Origin: Streptomyces rhizoryzae
GTDB taxonomy: Bacteria > Actinomycetota > Actinomycetes > Streptomycetales > Streptomycetaceae
Assembly: GCF_023155275.1 (NCBI RefSeq)
Contig: NZ_JALMUV010000031.1
Location: forward strand, 1-64,000
Direction: 5' to 3'
Length of the DNA: 64,000 nucleotides
Shown here: positions 6,676-15,756 of the stretch, piece by piece
Position numbering within the stretch: position 1 is the first letter of the stretch
How the letters are laid out: each line of letters starts with the position of its first letter
Notes under the pieces: generated by a model
The model's input: the letters and a program-made list of their open reading frames with translations, nothing else
Database searches by the model: none
What the model was told of the DNA's origin: nothing
Position numbers and translations under genes: made by a program

Positions 6676-8427
6676 GTGGCAGCAGCGAAAAAGGGCCGGC
6701 GGGCGCCCGCGAGCCAGGGGCATCCGGGGCGCACCCTGATCCTGGTCCTGATCGCGATGGCGGCGCTGGTCGGAGGCATGTTCTACTCCGGCACGCTGAC
6801 CCCGAGACTGGGCATCGACCTCGCGGGCGGCACCAGCTTCACGCTGGCGGCGCAGAACCAGCCGGGCAGGCCCAACGCGATCAACGAGACCAACATGAAC
6901 ACCGCCGCCGGCATCATGGAGCGGCGGGTCAACGGTCTCGGTGTGACCGAGTCCGAGGTCCAGACGCAGGGCAGCAACCACATCATCGTGAACATCCCCA
7001 AGGGGACGGACGCGAAGCAGGCCCGCCAGCAGGTCGGGACCACCGCCCAGCTCGCCTTCCGGCCGGTGCTGACCACCGGTCCCGGCGCCAAGGCGCCCGA
7101 GCCCACCCCGAGCCCCTCCCAGAGCGGCAAGGGCGGCGAGAAGTCCACCGGCGGCAAGTCCGGCGCGCAGCAGAGCGCCTCGCCGACGCCCAGCGCCAGC
7201 GCCACCACTCAGGGCCGCGCGGTCACCGACGCGCTGAAGAAGCCGTCCGCCTCGCCGTCCGGCTCCGCGTCGGACAAGCCGTCCGCGCAGCCCACCCCGC
7301 CGGTCCCCGGCGGCGCCGACATCCCGCCGGCCCTGCAGAAGCAGTACGCCGCGCTGGACTGCTCCAGCAAGAAGAGCCTGGCCCAGGCCAATGAGCAGGC
7401 CGCCGGTGCCAAGCCCGGCGACCCGGTCGTGGCCTGCAAGGACGACGGTACGCAGAAGTACGTGCTCGGCCCGGTCGGCGTCGAGGGCACCGACGTCAAG
7501 GACGCCAAGGCCGTCTTCGACAGCCAGCAGGGCCAGGGCTGGATCGTCCAGATGGACTTCACCTCCGACGGCGGCAAGAAGTTCGCGGACGTCACCGGCA
7601 AGCTCGCCACCAAGGCGCAGCCGCAGAACCAGTTCGCGATCGTGCTGGACGGCGCGGTGGTCTCCGACCCGCGCGTCAGCGAGCGGCTCAACGGCGGCAA
7701 CGCCACGATCTCCGGCGGTTTCACCCAGCAGTCCGCCGAGGACCTCGGCAACATGCTGTCGTACGGTGCCCTGCCGCTGTCCTTCAAGATCGACGACGAG
7801 ACCACGGTCACCGCGGCGCTCGGCGGCGAGCAGCTGCGGGCCGGCCTGATCGCCGGTGCCATCGGCCTGGCGCTGGTCGTCATCTACCTCGTCGCCTACT
7901 ACCGCGGGCTGGCGCTGGTCGCCCTGGCGAGCCTGGGCGTCTCGGCGGTCCTGACGTACACGATCATGACGCTGCTCGGCCCGGCCATCGGATTCGCGCT
8001 GAACCTCCCGGCGGTCTGCGGCGCCATCGTCGCCATCGGTATCACCGCCGACTCGTTCATCGTCTACTTCGAGCGCATCCGGGACGAGATCCGCGAGGGC
8101 CGCACGCTGCGCCCGGCCGTGGAGCGCGGCTGGCCGCGGGCCCGCCGCACGATCCTGGTCTCCGACTTCGTGTCGTTCCTGGCCGCGGCGGTGCTGTTCA
8201 TCGTCACCGTCGGCAAGGTGCAGGGCTTCGCGTTCACGCTGGGCCTGACCACCCTGCTCGACGTGGTCGTGGTCTTCCTCTTCACCAAGCCCCTGATGAC
8301 GCTGCTGGCCCGGCGGACGTTCTTCCACGACGGCCACCCCTGGTCCGGTCTGGATCCCCGGCGCCTGGGCGCCCGGCCGCCGCTGCGCCGTCGTCGCACC
8401 GCCCCCACCCAGACGAAGGAGGCGTGA
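6676..8427 (+). CDS. secD: protein translocase subunit SecD
   Basis: RND-superfamily membrane component that uses the proton gradient to help complete Sec-dependent export. The first helix is LILVLIAMAALVGGMFYSG (about residues 17-36), followed by the conserved LGIDLAGGTSFTL. A large extracytoplasmic domain follows, with a Pro/Ser/Gly/Lys-rich insertion of roughly 80 residues (about 135-215). The C-terminal five-helix RND region contains the ITADSFIVYFERIRDEIREGR motif. The 583-residue length is typical of Streptomyces, where the insertion makes the protein longer than in Bacillus. It starts at GTG 6676 and is followed directly by secF. Confidence 0.96.
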   Translation: MAAAKKGRRAPASQGHPGRTLILVLIAMAALVGGMFYSGTLTPRLGIDLAGGTSFTLAAQNQPGRPNAINETNMNTAAGIMERRVNGLGVTESEVQTQGSNHIIVNIPKGTDAKQARQQVGTTAQLAFRPVLTTGPGAKAPEPTPSPSQSGKGGEKSTGGKSGAQQSASPTPSASATTQGRAVTDALKKPSASPSGSASDKPSAQPTPPVPGGADIPPALQKQYAALDCSSKKSLAQANEQAAGAKPGDPVVACKDDGTQKYVLGPVGVEGTDVKDAKAVFDSQQGQGWIVQMDFTSDGGKKFADVTGKLATKAQPQNQFAIVLDGAVVSDPRVSERLNGGNATISGGFTQQSAEDLGNMLSYGALPLSFKIDDETTVTAALGGEQLRAGLIAGAIGLALVVIYLVAYYRGLALVALASLGVSAVLTYTIMTLLGPAIGFALNLPAVCGAIVAIGITADSFIVYFERIRDEIREGRTLRPAVERGWPRARRTILVSDFVSFLAAAVLFIVTVGKVQGFAFTLGLTTLLDVVVVFLFTKPLMTLLARRTFFHDGHPWSGLDPRRLGARPPLRRRRTAPTQTKEA

Positions 8428-8428
8428 G

Positions 8429-9538
8429 ATGTCCAAGCTCGGCAACCTCGGCGCCCGGCTCTACCGCGGTGAGGTCGGCTACGACTTCATCGGCAAGCGG
8501 AAGATCTGGTACGGCATCTCGATCCTCATCACCATCACGGCCATCGTCGGCCTGGCGGTGCGCGGCCTGAACATGGGCATCGAGTTCTCCGGCGGCGCGG
8601 TCTTCACCACCCCGAAGACCTCGGTCTCCACCACCGAGGCCCAGCACCACGCCGAGTCCGCGGCCCCCGGCCACCAGGCGATGGTGCAGCAGCTCGGCGG
8701 CGGTGCGCTGCGCATCCAGATCAGCGGTCTGGACACCAAGCAGTCGCTGCCGGTGCAGGAGGAGATCGCCAAGGACCTCAAGGTCCCGGTCAAGGACGTC
8801 AACACCCAGCTGGTCGGCCCGAGCTGGGGCGAGCAGATCGCCGACAAGGCGTGGCTGGGCCTGGGGATCTTCATGGTCCTCGTGGTGCTCTACCTCGCCA
8901 TCGCCTTCGAGTGGCGGATGGCGGTCGCCGCGCTGGTCGCGCTGGTCCACGACCTGACGATCACCGTCGGCGTCTACGCCCTGGTCGGCTTCGAGGTCAC
9001 CCCCGGCACGGTCATCGGCCTGCTGACCATCCTCGGCTACTCGCTCTACGACACCGTCGTGGTCTTCGACAGCCTCAAGGAAGCCTCCAAGGACATCACC
9101 AAGCAGACCCGCTTCACGTACAGCGAGGTCGCCAACCGCAGCATCAACGGCACCCTGGTCCGTTCGATCAACACCACGGTGGTGGCGCTGCTGCCGGTCG
9201 CCGGGCTGCTGTTCGTCGGCGGCGGGGTCCTCGGCGCGGGCATGCTCAACGACATCTCGCTGGCCCTCTTCGTGGGTCTGGCCGCCGGTGCCTACTCGTC
9301 GATCTTCATCGCGACGCCGCTGGTCGCCGACCTGAAGAACGGCGAGCCGCAGATGAAGGCGCTGGCCAAGCGGGTCGCCGCCAAGCGCGCCTCGGCCGCC
9401 GCCAAGGAGGCCGCCCGCCAGGCGGACCCGGACGCGGCGGAGGACGGCGACGACGACGCGGGTGCCGCGGTCGTCGGCCCGCAGCCGACCGCCCGCAACC
9501 GCGGTGGCCGCGGCCGTCCCTCCGGGAGGCGCCGGTGA
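8429..9538 (+). CDS. secF: protein translocase subunit SecF
   Basis: Partner of SecD in the SecDF-YajC export complex. The 369-residue protein has helix 1 (WYGISILITITAIVGLAVRGL) then GIEFSGGAVF, a periplasmic-equivalent domain, and five C-terminal helices with the family motif YSLYDTVVVFDSLKE and the conserved NRSINGTLVRSINTTV. The last 50 residues are an Ala/Asp-rich cytoplasmic tail ending in a basic cluster. ATG 8429 follows the secD stop by one base. Confidence 0.96.
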   Translation: MSKLGNLGARLYRGEVGYDFIGKRKIWYGISILITITAIVGLAVRGLNMGIEFSGGAVFTTPKTSVSTTEAQHHAESAAPGHQAMVQQLGGGALRIQISGLDTKQSLPVQEEIAKDLKVPVKDVNTQLVGPSWGEQIADKAWLGLGIFMVLVVLYLAIAFEWRMAVAALVALVHDLTITVGVYALVGFEVTPGTVIGLLTILGYSLYDTVVVFDSLKEASKDITKQTRFTYSEVANRSINGTLVRSINTTVVALLPVAGLLFVGGGVLGAGMLNDISLALFVGLAAGAYSSIFIATPLVADLKNGEPQMKALAKRVAAKRASAAAKEAARQADPDAAEDGDDDAGAAVVGPQPTARNRGGRGRPSGRRR

Positions 9539-10083
9539 CCGCCCCCGCCGAACTCCGCGAGCTGCTGCTCAGCCGGATCTCGGACGTCCCGGACTATCCG
9601 CAGCCGGGTGTGATGTTCAAGGACATCACCCCGCTGCTCGCCGACCCGGCCGCGTTCCGCGCGCTGACCGGGGCCTTCGCCGACCTCTGCGCGCGCTTCC
9701 GGGCCGACAAGGTGGTGGGTCTGGAAGCCCGCGGCTTCATCCTCGCCGCGCCGGTCGCGGTGGCCGCCGGTATCGGTTTCGTACCGGTCCGCAAGGCCGG
9801 CAAGCTGCCCGGCGCGACGCTCGGCCAGGCGTACGAGCTGGAGTACGGCACCGCCGAGATCGAGGTGCACGCCGACGCGCTGGCGCCCGGTGACCGGGTC
9901 CTGGTGATCGACGACGTGCTCGCCACCGGCGGCACCGCCGACGCGTCGCTCCAGCTCATCCGCCGGGCCGGCGCCGAGGTCGCGGGCCTGGCGGTGCTCC
10001 TGGAGCTGGGCTTCCTGGCCGGCCGGGAGCGGCTGGAGCCGGGCCTGAAGGGTGCTCCGCTGGAGGCTCTGATCACGGTCTGA
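9535..10083 (+). CDS. apt: adenine phosphoribosyltransferase
   Basis: Salvages adenine to AMP with PRPP. The PRPP-binding motif RVLVIDDVLATGGTADA is intact near residue 125, with the flexible-loop region GFVPVRKAGKLPG and the adenine-pocket segment FKDITPLLADP near the N-terminus. GTG 9535 is preceded by GGGAGG (9524-9529) and overlaps the secF stop by four bases. It gives 182 residues, the normal size. A strong terminator follows at 10121. Confidence 0.95.
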   Translation: MTAPAELRELLLSRISDVPDYPQPGVMFKDITPLLADPAAFRALTGAFADLCARFRADKVVGLEARGFILAAPVAVAAGIGFVPVRKAGKLPGATLGQAYELEYGTAEIEVHADALAPGDRVLVIDDVLATGGTADASLQLIRRAGAEVAGLAVLLELGFLAGRERLEPGLKGAPLEALITV

Positions 10084-10120
10084 GCCGCCGCCGGGCACCC
10101 GCCCGGCAGCCGTCCGCGCA

Positions 10121-10154
10121 GCGGGGGCATCCGGAACATTCCGGGTGCCCCCGC
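10121..10154 (+). terminator. terminator after apt
   Basis: A hairpin of about 16 base pairs with one G-T pair. The outer arms are GCGGGGGCA (10121-10129) and TGCCCCCGC (10146-10154), and the inner CCGGAA/TTCCGG leaves a tiny loop. It ends the secDF-apt unit ahead of relA. Confidence 0.7.
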
Positions 10155-10173
10155 TGCTGTGTCATGTACGGAA

Positions 10174-10202
10174 CCATGGCCACCCGGCAGCTGTGGCCAT
10201 GG
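10174..10202. promoter_or_regulatory. perfect 10-bp inverted repeat upstream of relA
   Basis: CCATGGCCAC (10174-10183), 9-nt spacer, GTGGCCATGG (10193-10202). A further related half, ACCATGGCACC, lies at 10210-10220. The site is 66 bp before the relA start, inside its promoter region, so an operator is the simplest reading. The binding protein is unknown. Confidence 0.5.
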
Positions 10203-10267
10203 GCTCGATACCATGGCACCCCGGCCGCTTCTAGGCCACGGGGTCCGTACCCGCATGAGGAGTGCCC

Positions 10268-12790
10268 TTGCCAGACGAGGCCCAGCCGCTCTCCCCCGGA
10301 CCGCGTCCGGCGGGCACCCCCGCCGTGCGCCCGGACGAGCCGAAGCCGCAGCCCGCGGCTTCCTCCGACGCGCCGAAGCCCGAGCGGCCGGGCGCGGCCG
10401 ACGGACCCGCCGCGCCCGCCGGCCGGTCCCGCCCGGCCCCCGCGCCGCAGCAGCCGGCCAAGCCGCTGCCGCCCGCCCCGCCCGGCCGCTCCGGCTCGCC
10501 CAACCGCGTCCGGGCCCGCCTCGCCCGGCTGGGCGTCCAGCGCTCCAGCCCGTACAACCCGGTCCTGGAGCCGCTGCTGCGCGCGGTGCGCGCCAACGAC
10601 CCCAAGATCGAGACGGCCACGCTGCGCCAGGTCGAACGGGCCTACCAGGTCGCCGAGCGCTGGCACCGCGGCCAGAAGCGCAAGAGCGGCGACCCGTACA
10701 TCACCCACCCGCTCGCGGTCACCACCATCCTCGCCGAGCTGGGCATGGACCCGGCGACGCTGATGGCGGGGCTGCTGCACGACACCGTCGAGGACACCGA
10801 GTACGGCCTGGACACCCTGCGCCGGGACTTCGGCGACCAGGTCGCGCTGCTGGTGGACGGCGTCACCAAGCTGGACAAGGTCAAGTTCGGCGAGGCCGCG
10901 CAGGCCGAGACCGTCCGCAAGATGGTCGTGGCGATGGCCAAGGACCCGCGCGTGCTGGTCATCAAGCTCGCCGACCGGCTCCACAACATGCGCACCATGC
11001 GCTACCTCAAGCGGGAGAAGCAGGAGAAGAAGGCCCGCGAGACCCTGGAGATCTACGCCCCGCTGGCGCACCGGCTGGGCATGAACACCATCAAGTGGGA
11101 GCTGGAGGACCTCGCCTTCGCGATCCTCTACCCCAAGATGTACGACGAGATCGTCCGGCTGGTCGCCGAGCGCGCCCCCAAGCGCGACGAGTACCTCGCG
11201 ATAGTGACCGACGAGGTCCAGGCCGATCTGCGCGCCGCCCGCATCAAGGCCACCGTCACCGGCCGCCCCAAGCACTACTACAGCGTCTACCAGAAGATGA
11301 TCGTGCGCGGCCGCGACTTCGCCGAGATCTACGACCTGGTGGGCATCCGCGTCCTCGTCGACACCGTCCGGGACTGCTACGCGGCCCTCGGCACCATCCA
11401 CGCGCGGTGGAATCCGGTCCCCGGCCGGTTCAAGGACTACATCGCGATGCCGAAGTTCAACATGTACCAGTCGCTGCACACGACGGTGATCGGGCCCAAC
11501 GGCAAGCCCGTGGAACTCCAGATCCGCACCTTCGACATGCACCGGCGCGCCGAGTACGGCATCGCCGCACACTGGAAGTACAAGCAGGAGGCGGTCGCCG
11601 GCGCCTCCAAGGTGCGCACCGACGCGCCCAGGGGCACCGGCAAGGGCGCCGGCCAGGACACCGTCAACGACATGGCCTGGCTGCGGCAGCTGCTGGACTG
11701 GCAGAAGGAGACCGAGGACCCGGGCGAGTTCCTGGAGTCGCTGCGCTTCGACCTCTCCCGCAACGAGGTCTTCGTCTTCACGCCCAAGGGCGACGTGATA
11801 GCGCTGCCGGCCGGCGCCACCCCGGTCGACTTCGCCTACGCGGTGCACACCGAGGTCGGCCACCGCACGATAGGGGCGCGGGTCAACGGGCGGCTGGTCC
11901 CGCTCGAATCGACGCTGGACAACGGCGACCTGGTGGAGGTCTTCACCTCCAAGGCGCCCGGCGCGGGCCCGTCCCGCGACTGGCTGAGCTTCGTGAAGTC
12001 CCCGCGGGCCCGCAACAAGATCCGCGCGTGGTTCTCCAAGGAGCGCCGCGACGAGGCCATCGAGCAGGGCAAGGACGCCATCGCCCGCGCGATGCGCAAG
12101 CAGAACCTCCCGATCCAGCGGATCCTGACCGGCGACTCCCTGGTCACCCTGGCGCACGAGATGCGCTACCCGGACATCTCCTCGCTCTACGCCGCCATCG
12201 GTGAGGGCCACGTCGCCGCGCAGGGCGTCGTCCAGAAGCTGGTGCAGGCGCTCGGCGGGCAGGACGAGGCCACCGAGGACATCGCCGAGTCCACGCCGAT
12301 CCGGCCGCGCTCCAAGCGCCGGTCCAGCGCCGACCCGGGCGTGGTCGTCAAGGGCGTGGACGATGTGTGGGTCAAGCTGGCGCGCTGCTGCACGCCGGTG
12401 CCCGGGGACCCGATCATCGGGTTCGTCACCCGCGGCAGCGGCGTCTCGGTGCACCGCGCGGACTGCGTCAACGTGGACTCGCTGTCCCGGCAGCCCGAGC
12501 GGATCCTGGAGGTCGAGTGGGCGCCGACCCAGTCCTCGGTCTTCCTGGTCGCCATCCAGGTGGAGGCGCTGGACCGCTCCCGGCTGCTGTCGGACGTCAC
12601 CCGGGTGCTGTCCGACCAGCACGTCAACATCCTCTCCGCGGCGGTGCAGACCTCCCGGGACCGGGTCGCCACCTCGCGTTTCACCTTCGAGATGGGCGAT
12701 CCCAAGCACCTGGGCCACGTCCTGAAGGCCGTCCGGAGCGTGGAAGGCGTCTACGACGTCTACCGGGTGACGTCGGCCCGCAGGCCCTGA
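10268..12790 (+). CDS. relA: bifunctional (p)ppGpp synthetase/hydrolase Rel
   Basis: Makes and degrades the alarmone (p)ppGpp on starved ribosomes; in Streptomyces this affects antibiotic production and development. Domain order in the 840 residues: a Pro/Ala-rich N-terminal tail (1-85), an HD hydrolase with YITHPLAV and HDTVEDT (His171-Asp172), a synthetase with YYSVYQK and RFKDYIAMPK (Arg387-Asp390), TGS (about 500-562) and ACT (about 756-840). The RFKD form of the synthetase motif marks the bifunctional class, and the HD residues are intact. TTG 10268 is chosen because GAGGAG (10257-10262) lies 5 nt before it; GTG 10262 overlaps that site. Confidence 0.95.
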   Translation: MPDEAQPLSPGPRPAGTPAVRPDEPKPQPAASSDAPKPERPGAADGPAAPAGRSRPAPAPQQPAKPLPPAPPGRSGSPNRVRARLARLGVQRSSPYNPVLEPLLRAVRANDPKIETATLRQVERAYQVAERWHRGQKRKSGDPYITHPLAVTTILAELGMDPATLMAGLLHDTVEDTEYGLDTLRRDFGDQVALLVDGVTKLDKVKFGEAAQAETVRKMVVAMAKDPRVLVIKLADRLHNMRTMRYLKREKQEKKARETLEIYAPLAHRLGMNTIKWELEDLAFAILYPKMYDEIVRLVAERAPKRDEYLAIVTDEVQADLRAARIKATVTGRPKHYYSVYQKMIVRGRDFAEIYDLVGIRVLVDTVRDCYAALGTIHARWNPVPGRFKDYIAMPKFNMYQSLHTTVIGPNGKPVELQIRTFDMHRRAEYGIAAHWKYKQEAVAGASKVRTDAPRGTGKGAGQDTVNDMAWLRQLLDWQKETEDPGEFLESLRFDLSRNEVFVFTPKGDVIALPAGATPVDFAYAVHTEVGHRTIGARVNGRLVPLESTLDNGDLVEVFTSKAPGAGPSRDWLSFVKSPRARNKIRAWFSKERRDEAIEQGKDAIARAMRKQNLPIQRILTGDSLVTLAHEMRYPDISSLYAAIGEGHVAAQGVVQKLVQALGGQDEATEDIAESTPIRPRSKRRSSADPGVVVKGVDDVWVKLARCCTPVPGDPIIGFVTRGSGVSVHRADCVNVDSLSRQPERILEVEWAPTQSSVFLVAIQVEALDRSRLLSDVTRVLSDQHVNILSAAVQTSRDRVATSRFTFEMGDPKHLGHVLKAVRSVEGVYDVYRVTSARRP

Positions 12791-12827
12791 CCGCACGCGG
12801 CCCGGCACGGGCGAGGGGGAGCAGACG

Positions 12828-14120
12828 ATGGGGGAGGACGTGCTCGGCGGCCGGTACCGCCTGGTCCGGCTGATCGGGCGGGGCGGGATGGGCGCCGTCC
12901 ACGAGGCGGTGGACACCGCGCTGGAGCGCCGGGTCGCGGTCAAGCGGCTGCTGGCCGCCGGCGGCCTGGACGACGGTTCGGAGGCCCTGCACCGCTTCCG
13001 GCGGGAGGCCCAGGCACTGGCCCGGGTCAGCCACCCGGGCGTGGTGCAGGTCTACGACAGCGGTGTCCACGAGGGCGCGCCGTACTTCGTCATGGAGCTG
13101 CTGGACGGGGTGAACCTCGCCGACCTGGTGGCCGGCCAGGGGCCGCTGCCGCCGCCGGTGGCCGCCGGCGTCGCCCTGGGGATGTGCCGGGCGCTGGCCG
13201 CCGCCCACGCGGCCGGGGTGCTGCACCGCGATGTGAAACCGACCAACGTCTCCGTCACCCGGGCCGGCCGGGTGGTGCTCCAGGACTTTGGGCTCGCCCG
13301 GCTCGCCGAGGAGCCGGCCATCACCCGCGCCGGCGCGCTGCTGGGCACCCCGCAGTACATGCCGCCCGAGCTGATACAGGGCCAACTCCCGGGCTCGCCG
13401 GCTGACTTGTACGGCCTGGGGGCCTGCCTGTACCTCATGCTGACCGGGACGCCGCCGCTGGGCACCGGGGCCGTCGACGTCGGCGCGCTGGTGGAGCTGG
13501 CGGTCGGCCCGGGCGTCCCGCCGCTGGCCGGGCGGGCGGACACCGGTGTCCCGGACTCCCTGGCGCGGCTGGTGGACGCGCTGTGCCGGCAGGACCCGGG
13601 GCGGCGGCCGACGGCCGCCGAGGCCGAGGCGGTGCTCGGCGAGGCCGCCACGGGCGGTGAGGACGCGCTGGTCGCACTGGTCGCCGACCGCGTCCGCGAG
13701 CAGGCCGTGGAGTTCGTCTACAGCCCGCCGGTCCTGGAGTCCTCCGGGATGGAGGTGCTGGACTGGGCCGCGATCCCGCAGTCGAGGACCGCCGCCGGGG
13801 ACGTCCAGCGGCCGCTGACCCTCAGCGACGGCACCCGCCAGCTGATGCTCAGCAGCATGACCGCGGCCAGCGCCCGGTCCCGGCAGCGCGAGGCGGTCAA
13901 CCTCGTCCTGCGCGGCGACCTCCAGGAGGCGGTGCGGATGCTCACCGCGGTCTCCCAGGTGTGCGCCTCGGCGCTGGGCCCGGACCATCCGACCACGCTG
14001 ACCAGCCAGTACTGGCAGGCCGTGTGCCTGGCGCGGCTGGGCGCCGGCGCGGAAGCACTGGAACTGTTCTCCCGGGTCAACGCCGGGACCGAGCGGAAGA
14101 GGGGGAGGGATCATGACTGA
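12828..14120 (+). CDS. soluble Ser/Thr protein kinase with C-terminal TPR-like region
   Basis: Hanks-type kinase of 430 residues with no membrane segment. The glycine loop is GRGGMGAVHEA, the ATP lysine is Lys39 (VAVKRL), the catalytic loop is HRDVKPTN (Asp135), the metal motif is DFG (Asp153), and the activation segment ends GTPQYMPPEL. All key residues are present, so it should be active. After about residue 275 comes a second region ending in a TPR-like stretch (ALGPDHPTTLTSQYWQAVCLARLG...). Its 3' end overlaps the next gene by 8 bp, and the caspase gene behind also carries TPRs. Kinase, EACC1-like protein and caspase therefore look like one translationally coupled module. The substrate is unknown. 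Confidence 0.9.
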   Translation: MGEDVLGGRYRLVRLIGRGGMGAVHEAVDTALERRVAVKRLLAAGGLDDGSEALHRFRREAQALARVSHPGVVQVYDSGVHEGAPYFVMELLDGVNLADLVAGQGPLPPPVAAGVALGMCRALAAAHAAGVLHRDVKPTNVSVTRAGRVVLQDFGLARLAEEPAITRAGALLGTPQYMPPELIQGQLPGSPADLYGLGACLYLMLTGTPPLGTGAVDVGALVELAVGPGVPPLAGRADTGVPDSLARLVDALCRQDPGRRPTAAEAEAVLGEAATGGEDALVALVADRVREQAVEFVYSPPVLESSGMEVLDWAAIPQSRTAAGDVQRPLTLSDGTRQLMLSSMTAASARSRQREAVNLVLRGDLQEAVRMLTAVSQVCASALGPDHPTTLTSQYWQAVCLARLGAGAEALELFSRVNAGTERKRGRDHD

Positions 14121-14556
14121 TCTCGACGTACGGGCGGAGACCGAGCCGGGGGGCGACGCGGAGGCCGAACTCCGGTCCCTGCTCCAGTGGCTGCGCAACG
14201 ACGAGGAGCTGCGCCGCCAGGTGGGCGGCACCCTGGCCGCCGGCCGCGCGCCCCGGCCCGGCGAGATGGGCCTCGGCTTCGACCTGCTCCAACTGGCCGT
14301 CACCACCGCGGTGTCGGCCGGTTCGCTGGCGGTCTCGATCCTCCAGTGGCGGGACAGCCGCCGCCGCGCCCCCGGACTGACCCTGCGCTCCCGGGGCGTG
14401 GAGATCCGCATCGAGCGCGGCGCGCCCGGCGACGCGGAGACCGTCCGCCGCATCATCGCCCTGCTCGACGGCACCGCCGGTCCGGCGGACGGCGGCGGCA
14501 CGGGTCCGGGGGGCGCGGGAAGCGGGGAGCCCGGGGGCGATGGCCCAACTGCCTGA
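14113..14556 (+). CDS. EACC1-like effector-associated small protein
   Basis: A 147-residue protein. Features seen: AELRSLLQWLRNDEELRRQV near the N-terminus, then PRPGEMGLGFDLLQLAV with a hydrophobic stretch (LLQLAVTTAVSAGSLAVSIL), a basic turn, and GLTLRSRGVEIRIERGAPGD before a Gly-rich tail. This order (LLxWLxxDxEL, PGEMG, hydrophobic helix, short beta segment) matches EACC1, the effector-associated constant component described in actinobacterial conflict systems, where it is encoded beside caspase or trypsin effectors. It overlaps the kinase gene by 8 bp and the caspase gene by 17 bp. Its molecular role is not known; an adaptor or regulator is likely. The assignment is by motif, not by search. 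Confidence 0.7.
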   Translation: MTDLDVRAETEPGGDAEAELRSLLQWLRNDEELRRQVGGTLAAGRAPRPGEMGLGFDLLQLAVTTAVSAGSLAVSILQWRDSRRRAPGLTLRSRGVEIRIERGAPGDAETVRRIIALLDGTAGPADGGGTGPGGAGSGEPGGDGPTA

Positions 14557-15685
14557 TCCGGCCGCCTCCCGGGCCGTGCTGCTCGGCACCGCCGCCTACC
14601 GCCACCTCGACGCCCTCCCGGCCGTCGCCGCCAACCTCCGCGACCTGGCCGGACTGCTCGGCGACCCCACGGTCTGGGGCCTGCCCGCGCAGCACTGCGA
14701 GGTGGTGCTCGACCCGGCGCACGCCGCCGCGATGCTCGATCCCGTGCACCGCGCCGGCGACGAGGCCACCGACACCCTCGTCGTCTACTTCGCGGGCCAC
14801 GGCATGCGGGACTCCGAGTCGGCCGACCTCTACCTCGGCCTGACCGGCTCCCGCGACAGTGTCGGTTACACCGCGGTCGCCTACCAGCACCTGCGCGGCG
14901 CCATCCGGGGCGCCCGCGCCCGCCGCAAGATCGTCGTACTGGACTGCTGCTTCAGCGGCCGGGCCGCCCGCACGCTCGCCGGCGGCGACGGCGTACTGGC
15001 CGCCCAGGCCGCGGTGGACGGCGCGTACGTGCTGACCGCCTCGCCGCGCGACCGGGTCGCGCTGGCCCCGGACGGCGAACGCCACACCGCCTTCACCGGC
15101 GAACTCCTCGGCATCCTCCAGCACGGCATCGCCGACGGCCCCGAGCTGATCGACCTGGACACCCTCTACCGGGCCCTGGACGAGCGGCTGCGCGCGAAGA
15201 ACCGGCCGCAGCCGCAGCGCGCCCAGGAGAACGGCGTCGGCCGGCTGCCCCTGGCCCGCAACCGCGCGCTGGCACAGCGCCGCCGGGCTCCCGCCGGCCC
15301 GGTGCTGGACTCCGAGGTCCGCGCCGCCATGGTCGCGTCCGGCCTGGGCCTGGCCCGGATGCTGCGCGCGGCCGGCGACCACCGGGACGCGCTGCCGGTG
15401 CTCCGGCTCGCCCTCCAGGAGCGCGGTCCGGGCGGCGGGGACGGCCTGCTGCCGGTCCAGCTGGAACTCTCCGAACTCCTCGCCGAGACCGGGCAGACCA
15501 GGGAGGCCATCGAGGTCCTGGAGCAGGCGTTCCACCAGGCCCGCCAGGTCTACGGCCCGGAGGCGGTGCTGGTCTGCCGGCGGCTGGCGGACCTGCTCCA
15601 GGAGTCCGGCAACCACATCCAGGCGTGCGAGGTGCTCAAGCACGCCCTGGACCTGCTGGAGACCGGCCGGCGCAGCCGCGGCTGA
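14540..15685 (+). CDS. caspase-like (C14) peptidase with C-terminal TPRs
   Basis: The 381-residue protein opens with a caspase p20-like fold: RAVLLGTAAYRHL..LPAVAANLRDLAGLLGD, the catalytic histidine His87 in VVYFAGHGM, and the catalytic cysteine (Cys137) in VVLDCCFSGRAA. ELLGILQHG and LDTLYRALDERL match later core elements. From about residue 265 the chain turns to TPR-like helices (VLRLALQERG..., LLAETGQTREAIEVLEQAF, LLQESGNHIQACEVLKHAL). In actinobacteria such proteins are effectors of multi-gene conflict systems thought to cleave cellular targets after a trigger. The genes for an EACC1-like protein and a kinase precede it with overlaps. Substrate and trigger are unknown. Confidence 0.88.
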   Translation: MAQLPDPAASRAVLLGTAAYRHLDALPAVAANLRDLAGLLGDPTVWGLPAQHCEVVLDPAHAAAMLDPVHRAGDEATDTLVVYFAGHGMRDSESADLYLGLTGSRDSVGYTAVAYQHLRGAIRGARARRKIVVLDCCFSGRAARTLAGGDGVLAAQAAVDGAYVLTASPRDRVALAPDGERHTAFTGELLGILQHGIADGPELIDLDTLYRALDERLRAKNRPQPQRAQENGVGRLPLARNRALAQRRRAPAGPVLDSEVRAAMVASGLGLARMLRAAGDHRDALPVLRLALQERGPGGGDGLLPVQLELSELLAETGQTREAIEVLEQAFHQARQVYGPEAVLVCRRLADLLQESGNHIQACEVLKHALDLLETGRRSRG

Positions 15686-15700
15686 CCGGGGCGCGAGACG

Positions 15701-15738
15701 CGCGACGGCCCGCCGGAACCTCCCGGCGGGCCGTCGCG
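15701..15738. terminator. bidirectional terminator between convergent genes
   Basis: A perfect 16-bp stem (CGCGACGGCCCGCCGG 15701-15716, complement 15723-15738) with a 6-nt loop. It lies between the caspase gene (+) and the DUF349 gene (-). Confidence 0.75.
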
Positions 15739-15756
15739 TACGGCACGGTGCGGCCC

